A stretch of 64,000 nt of DNA, taken from positions 186,001-250,000 of the forward strand of contig JAIBBX010000002.1 of NCBI GenBank assembly GCA_019694475.1, read 5' to 3'. The stretch comes from Parachlamydiales bacterium (GTDB lineage: Bacteria > Chlamydiota > Chlamydiia > Chlamydiales > SM23-39). The stretch's first letter is position 1. Each line of letters begins with the position of its first letter. The position numbers and the translations under genes were made by a program. This document shows positions 1 through 8,538 of the stretch, one piece after another. The notes beneath the pieces are model-generated. The model was given only the letters and a program-made list of their open reading frames with translations, was not told the origin of the DNA and searched no databases.

Positions 1-1
1 C

Positions 2-1426
2 ATTTGCATCGTTCCCTTTGTCACGGGTTTAAGCACAACCTCTCTCCCCTTCATTAACATGTATCTCAGGCGTCTTTCCCAAAAGCACGAAACGCATGAG
101 AAGTTCCGGGAAACCTCGCAAACCATCCTCCCTATCGCCTACTGCTTTGGCCATATTGGAAATGCAATGATCCTCTTCTTCATTATGTTCCTTTCCTACT
201 ACTATCGCCACCCCTTCACCTTTTTTGAAGAGATACTCCTTTCGCTCCTTGCAATTCCTTTATCGCTCGGCTCTACGACAGGCAACCTCAATTCGATCCT
301 CTTCCTCATTAAACAACTCGGATTTCCATCCGATGCATCCACCCTCTTTTTGGAGATCAAAGCCTTTACGAATAATTTTCAAGTTCTCATGAGCATCGCA
401 AGCGTATTCACATTGCTCATCTTGACAATCTACTCGTACTACGGGCTCATTCGCATAAAATGGAAAATGTTCCTATCCAGAATCGCTGGGCCCATGCTTG
501 CTGTTGTCATTGTCATCTTGGCAATACACCCCTTTGTCCACCCAAAAGATTTGTATGAAAATCTCTATTTGAAACTAACTCTATCCGACGCGATTGGAAA
601 ACCTGTTAAATCAACCATTCTCAAACAGGGTGAAACAGGAGCTACGCGCACCTACCCCAATCCAAATACCCCAGAAGTGTTGAAACAGGTTTTAGAGACC
701 AATGTATTGAAAGTGGGCTACTATTACGATTCCATTCCCTATTGTTATTTCAATGAAAACAATCAACTTGTCGGTTTTGATATTTCATATGCCTATGAGC
801 TTGCAAAGGACCTCAATTGCGAATTGCAGTTTGTCCCATTACAATTCAGCAGCCTAGCAAATCAACTAACCGATGGGATCTACGACATTGCGATGTCTTC
901 GATCATTATGAATGAAAAAAGGCTTGTCGAAATGCAATTTTCATTCCCCTACGCAGAAGACAATAACGTTCTTGTTGTAAGAAGGGACAAAAGAGCTCCT
1001 TTCCTGAACTTGAAAGCAGTTCAAGGTTTGAAAGGAATCAAAATTGGCGCTGGCGGAGTCCAGTTCGAAATCGCAAAAGAAAACTTCCCCGATGCAAATG
1101 TTCTTGATATCGACAGCACAGAGCTATTCGAGCGAGGCGAAATAGAAGCGATTCTCTGGTCGAAAACAACCGCTGTCATTTGGTGTCTTTCGCATCCTGA
1201 ATTTGTCGTAATCGATTATGGAGATCAGCTTGGCAAGAGCTATTTTGCCTATCCATTCCGCCAGCACGCCACCGATTTTGGCTTCTTCCTCAATAATTGG
1301 CTCTCTCTGAAAGAACAGTCGGGCTTCAAAAAAGACATGGAAAATTACTGGATCCACGGCATTTTGCCTGGAGAAAGAGCTCCCCGCTGGTCCATCTTGC
1401 GCAATGTGCTCCACTGGAGAGATTGA
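2..1426 (+). CDS. Sodium:dicarboxylate symporter fused to periplasmic solute-binding domain (5' partial)
   Basis: The frame is open to the left edge of the window, so the start lies outside it. The visible N-terminal part resembles the C-terminal half of cation:dicarboxylate/glutamate symporters (SDF/DAACS family): a Ser/Thr-rich stretch (GLSTTSLP) followed by about four hydrophobic segments. From about residue 205 (counting from the Met at 59) a type-3 extracellular solute-binding domain begins, recognisable by LKVGYYYDSIPYCYF and then GFDISYAYELAKDL, and runs to the stop. The family normally imports acidic amino acids or C4-dicarboxylates with Na+ or H+. A binding domain attached to the same chain would sit outside the membrane and present ligand to the permease. 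The fusion is read directly; the substrate is not known. Confidence 0.8.
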   Translation: MCIVPFVTGLSTTSLPFINMYLRRLSQKHETHEKFRETSQTILPIAYCFGHIGNAMILFFIMFLSYYYRHPFTFFEEILLSLLAIPLSLGSTTGNLNSILFLIKQLGFPSDASTLFLEIKAFTNNFQVLMSIASVFTLLILTIYSYYGLIRIKWKMFLSRIAGPMLAVVIVILAIHPFVHPKDLYENLYLKLTLSDAIGKPVKSTILKQGETGATRTYPNPNTPEVLKQVLETNVLKVGYYYDSIPYCYFNENNQLVGFDISYAYELAKDLNCELQFVPLQFSSLANQLTDGIYDIAMSSIIMNEKRLVEMQFSFPYAEDNNVLVVRRDKRAPFLNLKAVQGLKGIKIGAGGVQFEIAKENFPDANVLDIDSTELFERGEIEAILWSKTTAVIWCLSHPEFVVIDYGDQLGKSYFAYPFRQHATDFGFFLNNWLSLKEQSGFKKDMENYWIHGILPGERAPRWSILRNVLHWRD

Positions 1427-1462
1427 CGGATTCCATCTATTTTACGTAAAATATTGTCCCTT

Positions 1463-1981
1463 ATGAGTGTATATTTTAATCAATTCAACGTATGCCAGAT
1501 AGTTCTCTATCCAGGACCGAGACCCTTGACGCAAGATGAGTTATTTACGATCCGCATAGATCCAAGAAATTATTTCTCTACTCTTGCATATCAAAATGCA
1601 TACTATGGGGCCAACAAGAAATTTACATCTTGTCTAGTACAAAAAGTGAAGGCCGATTTATCATCTCCGATGGGAGCAAAATTTCGATCGGCACATTTCC
1701 CCCTTTTATGCTTCTCGGCTTTTGCGAATCAAGGATGTGATATGAAGTGCCAAAATCTACATCATTTACCGGTTTATTGGGCTTGGTCTGAAATTATGAA
1801 TGAAGAAGCGCGGCAGCATCAGACAACGCCTGAACCTGGAGCAGAGCCGGAACCTAAAAAGAAACCTCCTAAACCAATTGGTCCAGCTTCCGGTATCATC
1901 TTAGATCGGACGCCCGTTACTGATCCGGTTGGTTTGGAGGGACTCAATCCAGAAGGCGACCCTATATATCGCCCTAATTAA
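1463..1981 (+). CDS. Hypothetical protein with Pro/Glu/Lys-rich segment
   Basis: This 172-residue protein resembles no family I recognise. The first ATG is at 1463; a TTG at 1454 would add three residues, and neither has a clear ribosome-binding site. The N-terminal two thirds is mixed with several Cys and aromatic residues. It is followed by a low-complexity linker (PEPGAEPEPKKKPPKPIGP, about residues 128-146) and a short tail. It follows the symporter fusion after 36 bases, which contain a perfect 14-bp palindrome at 1439-1452. Its last 8 bases overlap the end of the convergent pseudouridine synthase. No signal peptide or membrane segment is visible. Confidence 0.55.
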   Translation: MSVYFNQFNVCQIVLYPGPRPLTQDELFTIRIDPRNYFSTLAYQNAYYGANKKFTSCLVQKVKADLSSPMGAKFRSAHFPLLCFSAFANQGCDMKCQNLHHLPVYWAWSEIMNEEARQHQTTPEPGAEPEPKKKPPKPIGPASGIILDRTPVTDPVGLEGLNPEGDPIYRPN

Positions 1982-2621
1982 ATGGGGCTGGCGTTTCGAA
2001 TTGAACCAATTCTTTAGTAACGGGGTGTTCAAACGCCAATTTCATGCAGTGCAGATGGATTGCATTTTCATCGCCTGTTTTTGCGCCATAGCGCCTATCG
2101 CCTACAATGGGATGGCCGCTTGCGCTGAATTGCGCCCGAATCTGATGATATCGTCCCGTTTCTAGTTCGATTGCGACGAACGTTGTGTGGTCTTTGAATC
2201 GGATGACTTGATAGGTAAGCCTGGCGTGTTTGGCCTCTTTATCGCCTTCTTTGGCTATGATGGCCCTATGATCTCCGTGGATGAGATAGTGGTCGAGCCG
2301 GCCTTCTTTGGAAGGCATGATCCCTTCCACCTCCGCGACATAAACGCGCTGGATTTCTTGATCTCGCTGCTGTTCATTGAGACGGCTTAATGCTTTGCTT
2401 GTCCTCGCAAAAAGAACGAGGCCGCTTACCGGCCTATCAAGACGGTGGATGGCATGAAGGTAAACATTCCCCGGTTTTTTATATTGCCGTTTCACCCACT
2501 CTTTGGCAAATTCTTCAAGAGAGTCGCCGCCTTCAGGCGCCGGCTGCGTCAGCATGCCGCATGGCTTCAAGGCAATGAGCAGGTGGTTATCGCAAAAGAG
2601 AATTTCTGAGGAATATTTCAT
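1974..2621 (-). CDS. RluA/TruC-family RNA pseudouridine synthase
   Basis: The protein isomerises uridine to pseudouridine in rRNA or tRNA. The family motif HRLDRPVSGLVLFAR near residue 60 contains the catalytic Asp, and the C-terminal part keeps ETGRYHQIRAQF and GHPIVGDRRYG. At 215 residues it has only the catalytic domain and lacks the N-terminal S4 domain of RluC/RluD, so it resembles the short RluA/TruC types. Motifs alone do not give the target uridine. The gene converges on the preceding unknown gene and overlaps it by 8 bases. Its start lies only about 10 bases from the left hairpin of the TnpB element, so the insertion has replaced or displaced its upstream region. Confidence 0.88.
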   Translation of the reverse strand: MKYSSEILFCDNHLLIALKPCGMLTQPAPEGGDSLEEFAKEWVKRQYKKPGNVYLHAIHRLDRPVSGLVLFARTSKALSRLNEQQRDQEIQRVYVAEVEGIMPSKEGRLDHYLIHGDHRAIIAKEGDKEAKHARLTYQVIRFKDHTTFVAIELETGRYHQIRAQFSASGHPIVGDRRYGAKTGDENAIHLHCMKLAFEHPVTKELVQFETPAPFN

Positions 2622-2630
2622 CCTATTGAC

Positions 2631-2670
2631 GGCAAGGAAACCAAGCCCTTCAGGGCTTGGAGGAATTGCC
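2631..2670. repeat. Left-end hairpin of the TnpB element
   Basis: A 9-bp stem with a TC loop lies at 2641-2660 (CCAAGCCCT paired with AGGGCTTGG), inside an outer GGCAA/TTGCC pair at 2631-2635 and 2666-2670. Subterminal hairpins of this kind mark IS200/IS605-type ends. A TTGAC directly to the left (2626-2630) could be the target-adjacent motif, but this is inferred from position alone. Confidence 0.5.
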
Positions 2671-2719
2671 GCTCCCTAAATATTGAATTAATACACTTCT
2701 GCAATCTAAACTTTTTCTT

Positions 2720-3829
2720 GTGAAAAGAACCATTGCTATCAAACTTAACATATCCGATCAGCAAAGTGAAGCTCTTTGCGAATTGCAAGAGATATTCGCA
2801 AAAGGCTGCAACCAAGTTGCAGCAGTAGCCGCTCTTGAAAAAGAGCGTAACCGGATCCGTCTGCACCATCTGTGCTATCGGGATTTGAGACAAACTTTGC
2901 CAAGGCTGGGTTCTCAGATGAGTTGTAATGTGATTGCGAAAACCGCAGCCTGCTTGAAGGCTCTTAAAAGGCCTAATCAGATTCTGTTTAAAAGGGGGTG
3001 TTCTGTCCACTTTGACAAGAGAACCTACTCTTTGAAAGAGAATGTGCTTTCCTTGTTTACCTTGAGTGGAAGGATCCGTGTCCCTTTGGAGATCAGCCAA
3101 TACCACCAAGCTTTTCTCGATGTTGGAGTCCTCAAAGAAGCAGAACTTGTTCGTAAAGGAAAGCGGTGGTTTTTTCACGTTGTTCTGGACCTTCCCGATG
3201 TCTTGCCGATGCAGGCTGGTCGCGCGATGGGGTTGGATCTGGGAGAAAATGTTTTGGCTGCAACCTCCACAGGTAAGCTGTTTGGAGGAGGGCTCTTGAG
3301 AGCGCATAGAGATCGATTTTTGGGAATGCGTGGACGTCTTCAAAGCAACGGTTCTCAGTCTGCTAAACAACGACTGAGGAATATCTCCGGCCGAGAAGAG
3401 CGTCACGTCAAATGCGTCAATCACTGCATTTCCAAACAGATCGTAATGGAAGCTCAAAGAAACGGCTGCACCACGATTGTGATGGAAGACTTGAAGAACA
3501 TCCGAGAAAGGATAAGAGCTGGGAAAAAACTCCGTTCCCGACTGCACCGTTGGTCGTTTGATCAACTGCGCCAGTTTGTGGAGTACAAAGCGCATGCTCT
3601 TGGAATGCATGTGCAATACATAAGTCCTGAGTATACTTCCCAAACTTGCTCTCACTGTTTTTCTCTGGGTATCCGATCGAAGCACCGTTTCTCCTGTAAT
3701 AACTGTGGTAGCCTACAGCACAGCGACTTGAATGCAAGTCGGAACATCCTGGGGCTTGGCCTATCTGCCGATCGGCCAACTGGCGATGTAAACCGCTGGT
3801 ATGTCGCCGCCCTTTCAGGCGGACGATAA
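2720..3829 (+). CDS. tnpB: TnpB-type RNA-guided nuclease (IS200/IS605 OrfB family)
   Basis: This 369-residue protein has all three RuvC-like acidic residues of TnpB: Asp in MGLDLGEN (about residue 173), Glu in VMEDLKNI (about 256) and Asp in HSDLNASRNI (about 334). A zinc ribbon CSHC...CNNC lies between the last two. TnpB proteins are DNA nucleases guided by an RNA made from the 3' end of the element. The start is a GTG, with MKRTIAIKL as in related proteins. No TnpA (Y1 transposase) gene is adjacent, so the element could move only with TnpA in trans or is a remnant. The reading frame is intact and no catalytic residue is lost. Confidence 0.92.
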   Translation: MKRTIAIKLNISDQQSEALCELQEIFAKGCNQVAAVAALEKERNRIRLHHLCYRDLRQTLPRLGSQMSCNVIAKTAACLKALKRPNQILFKRGCSVHFDKRTYSLKENVLSLFTLSGRIRVPLEISQYHQAFLDVGVLKEAELVRKGKRWFFHVVLDLPDVLPMQAGRAMGLDLGENVLAATSTGKLFGGGLLRAHRDRFLGMRGRLQSNGSQSAKQRLRNISGREERHVKCVNHCISKQIVMEAQRNGCTTIVMEDLKNIRERIRAGKKLRSRLHRWSFDQLRQFVEYKAHALGMHVQYISPEYTSQTCSHCFSLGIRSKHRFSCNNCGSLQHSDLNASRNILGLGLSADRPTGDVNRWYVAALSGGR

Positions 3830-3855
3830 AGCTTTCGCCTTTAGGCGAGAGTTGT
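3800..3855 (+). ncRNA. Probable omega-RNA scaffold region and right end of the TnpB element
   Basis: In TnpB elements the guide RNA comes from the 3' end of tnpB and the right end. Here the region has a CCGCC/GGCGG hairpin spanning the last codons and a second hairpin just after the stop (3832-3851, CTTTCGCCT/AGGCGAGAG, one G-T pair). The exact RNA ends and the element boundary were not determined; the call rests on position and structure only. Confidence 0.4.
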
Positions 3856-3868
3856 TTACATAGTAAAA

Positions 3869-3900
3869 TTATAGCGTGTTTTTACTAAAACACGCTATAA
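3869..3900. repeat. Perfect 14-bp-stem palindrome
   Basis: The arms 3869-3882 and 3887-3900 are fully complementary (outer TTATAGCGTG, loop TACT). No T-run follows on the plus strand. It lies between the TnpB right end and the convergent unknown gene that ends at 3951, and could be a factor-binding site, a terminator stem or part of the element. Confidence 0.6.
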
Positions 3901-3950
3901 CTTCCTGCAAGTGAATTCGTGTTTGCACGCAGGGTTCTTTGCAACAATGA

Positions 3951-4334
3951 CTAGTCCTTGTTTTGCTGCGTGACCATTCTTTGATAGATCTGATGTATAG
4001 CTCCATTTAATCCATCAGAATGGTCGAACAGTTGAATCGTTTGATCTGCAAGATTCTTAAGAAGGTATTGATGTCCAATGATTTCTTTGCTCAGGGATGT
4101 GCCAGTAATTTGTGCGGTCACTTCAAACATCGTCCCTTTAACATTTAGTTGTGGGAATGTGATTACTGCTTTTTGGCAGACATCACATTTGCCTGAAGTG
4201 ACGAGGTTACCCTTATCATCCAAGCCTATTAGTGGAAAAGCCGCGATTGCTTCCTGAGCTCTCTTTAAAGGTTTTAGTTGTTCAAAAATATGTGAATTCG
4301 GGTCGTAAGATATAGTCGGTGTTATTTGGTTCAT
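3951..4334 (-). CDS. Hypothetical protein, 127 residues
   Basis: I recognise no family. The protein is soluble, with no signal peptide, and has a central CDVC pair (about residues 50-53) that could be a redox or metal site. The start at 4334 is supported by GGAAG five bases upstream. It is the last of three minus-strand unknown genes (6838 to 3951), each with its own ribosome-binding site and intergenic gap, next to the TnpB element. This makes the block look like an accessory region. Confidence 0.6.
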   Translation of the reverse strand: MNQITPTISYDPNSHIFEQLKPLKRAQEAIAAFPLIGLDDKGNLVTSGKCDVCQKAVITFPQLNVKGTMFEVTAQITGTSLSKEIIGHQYLLKNLADQTIQLFDHSDGLNGAIHQIYQRMVTQQNKD

Positions 4335-4490
4335 TTTTCTTCCAGTAGTTCAGCATAATAACACGGACATTTAACCTTTTTTTTATCTAAAAATTCAAGA
4401 AGAATTGGGTAGACGAATTAACTTTCTGTTTATTTGCCGTGAGGCTGTCTGAACCTATCCCAGTGAAATTTTGCTGGGATAGGTTCCTGA

Positions 4491-5489
4491 TCACTTATTC
4501 ATGTACTGATCATTTGTATACTCGAACCATGTGACCGTAGTATAAGTTGTCGTCAAAGTGTGCGTTATATACCAGGTCGTTTCACTAAAATAAACATAAC
4601 TTCCATTCTCAACTTTAAAGTTGAAATACCAGTCCCACCAAGAAGCTGAAACCAGCTTCGTCAGATGATCGACCAATGCATCAGGCGCAATGCGATCTAC
4701 AAAAATGCCGTATTTATTGGTCCAGTCCAATACGAACGCTTTCACTTCTCCATCTTTAAAATTGAATCGTTGCTTCCAAGAGAGAGTATTTTTTTCTGGA
4801 TTGTGGATGATCCGCACTGAATAAATTCTCCCTCCAATATCATAATGGAAAACACGATTTACATAAGCATTTGCGGCAAAAAGTTCGCGGATTTCCCGAT
4901 CGAATTCTGGATTCTCAATTTCTTGAGAGACCTCAACAGGATAAACTCTTGTATATACTTCGGGCAGATAGTTGCGATAAGGCTTTAAATCGACGACCGT
5001 TTTGCTGCTCATCGATTTTGCAATCTCTGTTAAATGATTTTCCAACCAAACAGGGAGAGCCGTGCTTGCTGTCAGAACGCATGGCCAGCGAACGACCGAT
5101 TTAAGTTCTTCCGACCAGAGGAATTGCTGTTCTGGATTATGCAGAACCTGAATTTCATACTCAACTCCCCTGTACTTATAAGAAAAGGAGCGATAGGCAA
5201 ATGAATGATTCTCATTGCAAAAACCGATGATTTCTTCATCTACTTGAGTATTGAACTGCGCATCAGGAGTATAAGTTGGAGAGATCTTGGGATGAATCTC
5301 AGGGAACGAATCGAATGGCTTTTCAGCGTGAATAATCTCTCTATTGCCAAGCGTTAGATTTGCCATCCAACTAGCGCTCGACTCTAGCGCGGTTTTGATC
5401 AAACTCGTGAGAGGATGAGGTTCATTTCTAAACCAATCGCTGCTGCGGATTTCACTATCATAAATATCGCCAATCCCTTCGATTTCCAT
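4491..5489 (-). CDS. Hypothetical protein with an internal tandem duplication
   Basis: This 332-residue protein has no family I know. Residues of about 63-122 and 176-234 align almost without gaps: both begin PE(I/V), run through an acidic stretch, and end with a Y-rich strand followed by (V/I)(L/I)HNPE. Each copy probably forms one domain. The C-terminal 45 residues are rich in Trp, Tyr and Thr. No signal peptide or membrane segment is seen. The start at 5489 has a strong GGAGAGG ribosome-binding site. Composition matches the AT-rich neighbours, not the GC-rich patch just upstream at 5575-5760. Confidence 0.65.
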   Translation of the reverse strand: MEIEGIGDIYDSEIRSSDWFRNEPHPLTSLIKTALESSASWMANLTLGNREIIHAEKPFDSFPEIHPKISPTYTPDAQFNTQVDEEIIGFCNENHSFAYRSFSYKYRGVEYEIQVLHNPEQQFLWSEELKSVVRWPCVLTASTALPVWLENHLTEIAKSMSSKTVVDLKPYRNYLPEVYTRVYPVEVSQEIENPEFDREIRELFAANAYVNRVFHYDIGGRIYSVRIIHNPEKNTLSWKQRFNFKDGEVKAFVLDWTNKYGIFVDRIAPDALVDHLTKLVSASWWDWYFNFKVENGSYVYFSETTWYITHTLTTTYTTVTWFEYTNDQYMNK

Positions 5490-5574
5490 ATCCTCTCCAA
5501 TAAAAAAAAATCGCGAGGATATTACAAAGAAAAGATTTAATTTGCAATGTTAAGGAAATGACTCTCCTTCCTTG

Positions 5575-5760
5575 AACGGGCAGCTCGGCTTTAGTCTCGG
5601 TCCTTCCGGGGTCCCCACCGACGCCTCGCCGGAAGGGGTGGCACGGCCGAGTCAAGCGAGCTATTTGTCCATTTGCAGCAGGGAACTTGCTCCCCTTACC
5701 GGAGCGGAGAATCTCCTTCCCAACAGGAAGGAGTTCTTCAAACGGAAGGAGAGCGGTTTT
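5575..5760. other. GC-rich, hairpin-bearing intergenic island
   Basis: The 275-base gap between two unknown genes contains a patch richer in G and C than its surroundings. It has several short inverted repeats, including CTCCTTCC/GGAAGGAG at about 5713-5733 and CCTTCCGG/CCGGAAGG at about 5600-5636. It resembles in style the islands next to the two tRNA genes. I found no convincing coding frame in it. Confidence 0.45.
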
Positions 5761-5764
5761 GGAT

Positions 5765-6838
5765 TTACGCGATCGGCAACTCAGGGAAATAAGCTTTTAA
5801 GAACTGCCTCATTGTCATATCTTTATCGGAGACTAACGACTCTTCGGCTTGATCCATTCCTCGAACGATATTTCGTACTTGCCGAGGAGTGATTAAATAA
5901 TCGCCAAGAATGGATACAAATGGCTTATCAAGAGTCGCTGGATCCAGAACGATCGTTCTAGCATCATACCCAGATCGAAACTTCAAGGTTCGATGCGTAG
6001 AATCATATGAAACAGCGTCTCCTCCAAGAAAATTTCTCACTTCAAGAATTTTAACGAACCGTTTTGAAGCGTCCATTGAAGCTTCTCTGAGACCTGGGAA
6101 ATGCTGATCCCAGAACGCAGCTCTAGCTGCACATGCTTTTCCTAAATTGATTCCAGTATTGCGATCCATTCGCGGATAGAAATGTGCCTTAGCTTTGATG
6201 TAATCTAAGTGCGTAGGGTCTGTAACAGCGCATTTGCACCAGGACTGAATCAAAATTTTCTTCACAAACTCGTTGTGATCATCAAGCCCTAATAACAACT
6301 CTGAAAGAGAATGATAACGAGCATCAGTGAGCTTTGCATCGCGATCATGAATGATCTTTCCAACGTTTGCCATTATACCTGCAATCTGATCTTGGCCTAA
6401 TAGCTTGCCCCGGGTATCAATATATCCACCCTTTTTGTACATTTCGATATGAGCTTGCTTCTTTATATACTGAAGAATAATCCCTGACTGCTCCTCGGTG
6501 ATCGCATCGCCTTTGATTCCAAGACGTTCAACAATATCCGCAAAAGCGTCATACGCGATTCGTTCGATCTCATCATGGATTTCCATCACAGCTTTCGCTC
6601 TCTCTAGCTGAACTTGTTCGCATGTGGATCCCATAGATTTTGCTTTTTCAACAACATCTTTTGGACCATCGAATTGCTTCGTTAAACTAGAGTAATATTG
6701 AGCTACCCCGTATAGCCCCCCGGCTACGATTGCTGCTGGAATGCTCAAATAGGCTGTAGCTGCAATACCTACACCCACAACTCCATGCTGAATAGCGGGA
6801 TAGCGATTAACTGTCCTTAAAACTGACTGAATACACAT
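5765..6838 (-). CDS. Hypothetical protein with N-terminal hydrophobic segment
   Basis: This 357-residue protein has a hydrophobic, Ala/Gly-rich stretch at about residues 18-50, long enough for one long or two short membrane passes. A largely helical soluble part follows. I recognise no family. The start at 6838 is preceded by GAGGT five bases upstream. Near the N-terminus there is a Cys in CEQVQ, and a charged middle (AHIEMYKKGGYIDTRG). The N-terminal hydrophobic hairpin recalls chlamydial inclusion-membrane proteins, but the pattern is weaker here than in the pair at 38318-39467. Confidence 0.62.
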   Translation of the reverse strand: MCIQSVLRTVNRYPAIQHGVVGVGIAATAYLSIPAAIVAGGLYGVAQYYSSLTKQFDGPKDVVEKAKSMGSTCEQVQLERAKAVMEIHDEIERIAYDAFADIVERLGIKGDAITEEQSGIILQYIKKQAHIEMYKKGGYIDTRGKLLGQDQIAGIMANVGKIIHDRDAKLTDARYHSLSELLLGLDDHNEFVKKILIQSWCKCAVTDPTHLDYIKAKAHFYPRMDRNTGINLGKACAARAAFWDQHFPGLREASMDASKRFVKILEVRNFLGGDAVSYDSTHRTLKFRSGYDARTIVLDPATLDKPFVSILGDYLITPRQVRNIVRGMDQAEESLVSDKDMTMRQFLKAYFPELPIA

Positions 6839-6961
6839 TATTACCTCAATAATTATTATAAAGGCAATATTTTAACAAAAAGATACATTAAAAACATTAA
6901 CATGCGCTTGAAATTTTAATATAAATATCCCAAAATCAGAATTAATATCAGGATAATTAAG

Positions 6962-7750
6962 CTAAAGATTTCGCTGCCTGATGACTTCGTAAAGAAGAAG
7001 TGTGGTAGCAGATGCGACATTGAGAGAATCGGCGACGCCAAACATTGGAATGCGCACCTTGATATCGGCTTGATCCATCCAAGATTGGCTTAATCCGTAT
7101 TGTTCTGTACCGACAACAATCGCAAGAGGGACTTTGAAATCGGCCTGAGTGAATTCGTGTTTTGCATGAGGAGTTCCCGCAACAATTGCGATCCCTTGCT
7201 TTTTCAAAAACGCGAGGGTTTCATCCGACGAGGCTTCAACAACTGGCAAAGTAAAGAGAGTACCAACACTTGAGCGGACCACATTCGGGTTATGAATATC
7301 GGTCGTCGGATCGCAAACAATGACCGCATCGACACCAGCCGCATCGCAGGAGCGCAAAATCGTCCCCAAATTCCCCGGTTTTTCGATGCTTTCCGCTACA
7401 AGCAAAAAGGGATTTTTAGTCAGTTTAAGATCCTCCAACTTCAAATGCATCTGAGGAGCTACTGCGAGAAGCCCGTCGGGTCTATCGCGATAAGAGATTT
7501 TTGCAAACACTTCTTTCGTGCAGCGGATATTCGATTTGCATTGGCTAATGAGGGAATTTTCATTGGTCCCCAAGAAAAGTTCAGGACAATAAAAGAGCGT
7601 CTCCACAATTCTGCCCGCATCAAGCGCGCGTTTCAGTTCCCGATAGCCTTCGATCAGAAAAAGGCCGCTCTCATCGCGCGGTTTCCGATCGCGCAATTTC
7701 ACAACATCTTTGATTTTTGGATTTTGGAGACTTGTGATTATGGCGTCCAT
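6962..7750 (-). CDS. TrmH/SpoU-family RNA 2'-O-methyltransferase
   Basis: The protein transfers a methyl group from S-adenosylmethionine to a ribose 2'-OH in tRNA or rRNA. The three SPOUT motifs are clear: EKPGNLGTILRSCDAAG (about residues 142-158), VVGTEQYGLS (about 211-220) and IPMFGVADSLNVASA (about 233-247). An N-terminal substrate-binding domain precedes them. Its length of 262 is typical of the RlmB/TsnR-like branch. It overlaps the upstream methyltransferase by 13 bases, so the two are translationally coupled in one minus-strand operon with the CinA-like gene. Confidence 0.9.
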   Translation of the reverse strand: MDAIITSLQNPKIKDVVKLRDRKPRDESGLFLIEGYRELKRALDAGRIVETLFYCPELFLGTNENSLISQCKSNIRCTKEVFAKISYRDRPDGLLAVAPQMHLKLEDLKLTKNPFLLVAESIEKPGNLGTILRSCDAAGVDAVIVCDPTTDIHNPNVVRSSVGTLFTLPVVEASSDETLAFLKKQGIAIVAGTPHAKHEFTQADFKVPLAIVVGTEQYGLSQSWMDQADIKVRIPMFGVADSLNVASATTLLLYEVIRQRNL

Positions 7751-8538
7751 CGAGCAAAACTCCCGCTTGGAATTGCGATTGTGCCAAAAGAGTGCAGCGC
7801 CATTTCTCCCACCTCAATTTCCCCTTTTGGCATGGTTTGTCCAAGAAGATGCCGCATGCAAAGCGGCGTAAAACCAGGCGTATGGCATGAGAAGATCACA
7901 AAGAGAGGATTTTTGCTTAAAAGTTCGGAGCATGCTTCTAGTAATGGCAGGATATCTCTTTCAATTTTAAAAACTTCGCCTTTGCTTCCTCTGCCAAATG
8001 TGGGCGGATCCAAAATGATCCCATCGTAGAACGATTGCCGTTTCTTCTCTCGCGCTAGGAATTTGAGCGCATCATCGACGATCCAGCGGATGGGAGCTTT
8101 TTCAAGATGATTGAGTTTTGCGTTTTCCCGGGCCCAGTCAACCATCCCTTTCGATGCGTCGAGATGGCACACTTCGGCCCCTTCTTGAGCTGCGGCCATC
8201 GTCACACCGCCCGAGTAGGCGAATAAATTGAGAATCCGGCTTCCTTTTTTAACAAGGGGTCTCATCGCCTCCCAAAGATCGGCATGTTCCGGGAAAAGCC
8301 CCAAATGGCCGAATTCAGTGGGCTGCACCTGGAATTCTACGCCGCCATGCATCACGGTCCACGATTTGGGCAATTTTTTATGGAAGGCCCATCTGTCGTC
8401 GCGGGTAAATGCGGCATCGGGCTTGATTTTCTGCATCGGGCGCCAAACGGCTTGCGAACAGGGGCGCAAGAGTACATGCTCGCCGAATCGCTCCCATTTT
8501 TGTCCGTCGCCGCTATCGAGTAATTGATAATCTTTCAT
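7738..8538 (-). CDS. RlmI-like class I rRNA methyltransferase
   Basis: A Rossmann methyltransferase domain is visible: motif I as LNLFAYSGGVTMAAAQEGA, an acidic motif II (HLDASKGMVDWARENA) and the catalytic ILDPPTFGRG. This matches the family of 23S rRNA cytosine-C5 methyltransferase RlmI. At 266 residues it is shorter than RlmI (about 395) and lacks the N-terminal PUA domain. A Cys follows in the FSCHTPG segment, where the family has a catalytic Cys. It overlaps the CinA-like gene by 4 bases and the TrmH-like gene by 13. Confidence 0.82.
   Translation of the reverse strand: MKDYQLLDSGDGQKWERFGEHVLLRPCSQAVWRPMQKIKPDAAFTRDDRWAFHKKLPKSWTVMHGGVEFQVQPTEFGHLGLFPEHADLWEAMRPLVKKGSRILNLFAYSGGVTMAAAQEGAEVCHLDASKGMVDWARENAKLNHLEKAPIRWIVDDALKFLAREKKRQSFYDGIILDPPTFGRGSKGEVFKIERDILPLLEACSELLSKNPLFVIFSCHTPGFTPLCMRHLLGQTMPKGEIEVGEMALHSFGTIAIPSGSFARWTP

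Noticed and set aside
1439..1452. Perfect 14-bp palindrome ATTTTACGTAAAAT as a regulatory site
   Set aside because: It is short and AT-rich, so chance is likely; no second copy was noticed.
2618..3685. 355-residue minus-strand frame antisense to tnpB
   Set aside because: It is a shadow of the intact TnpB gene, which has catalytic motifs.
7738..8538. RlmI-like protein as a truncated pseudogene
   Set aside because: It lacks the PUA domain, but the catalytic motifs and coupled overlaps on both sides are intact, so it is kept as a functional short form.
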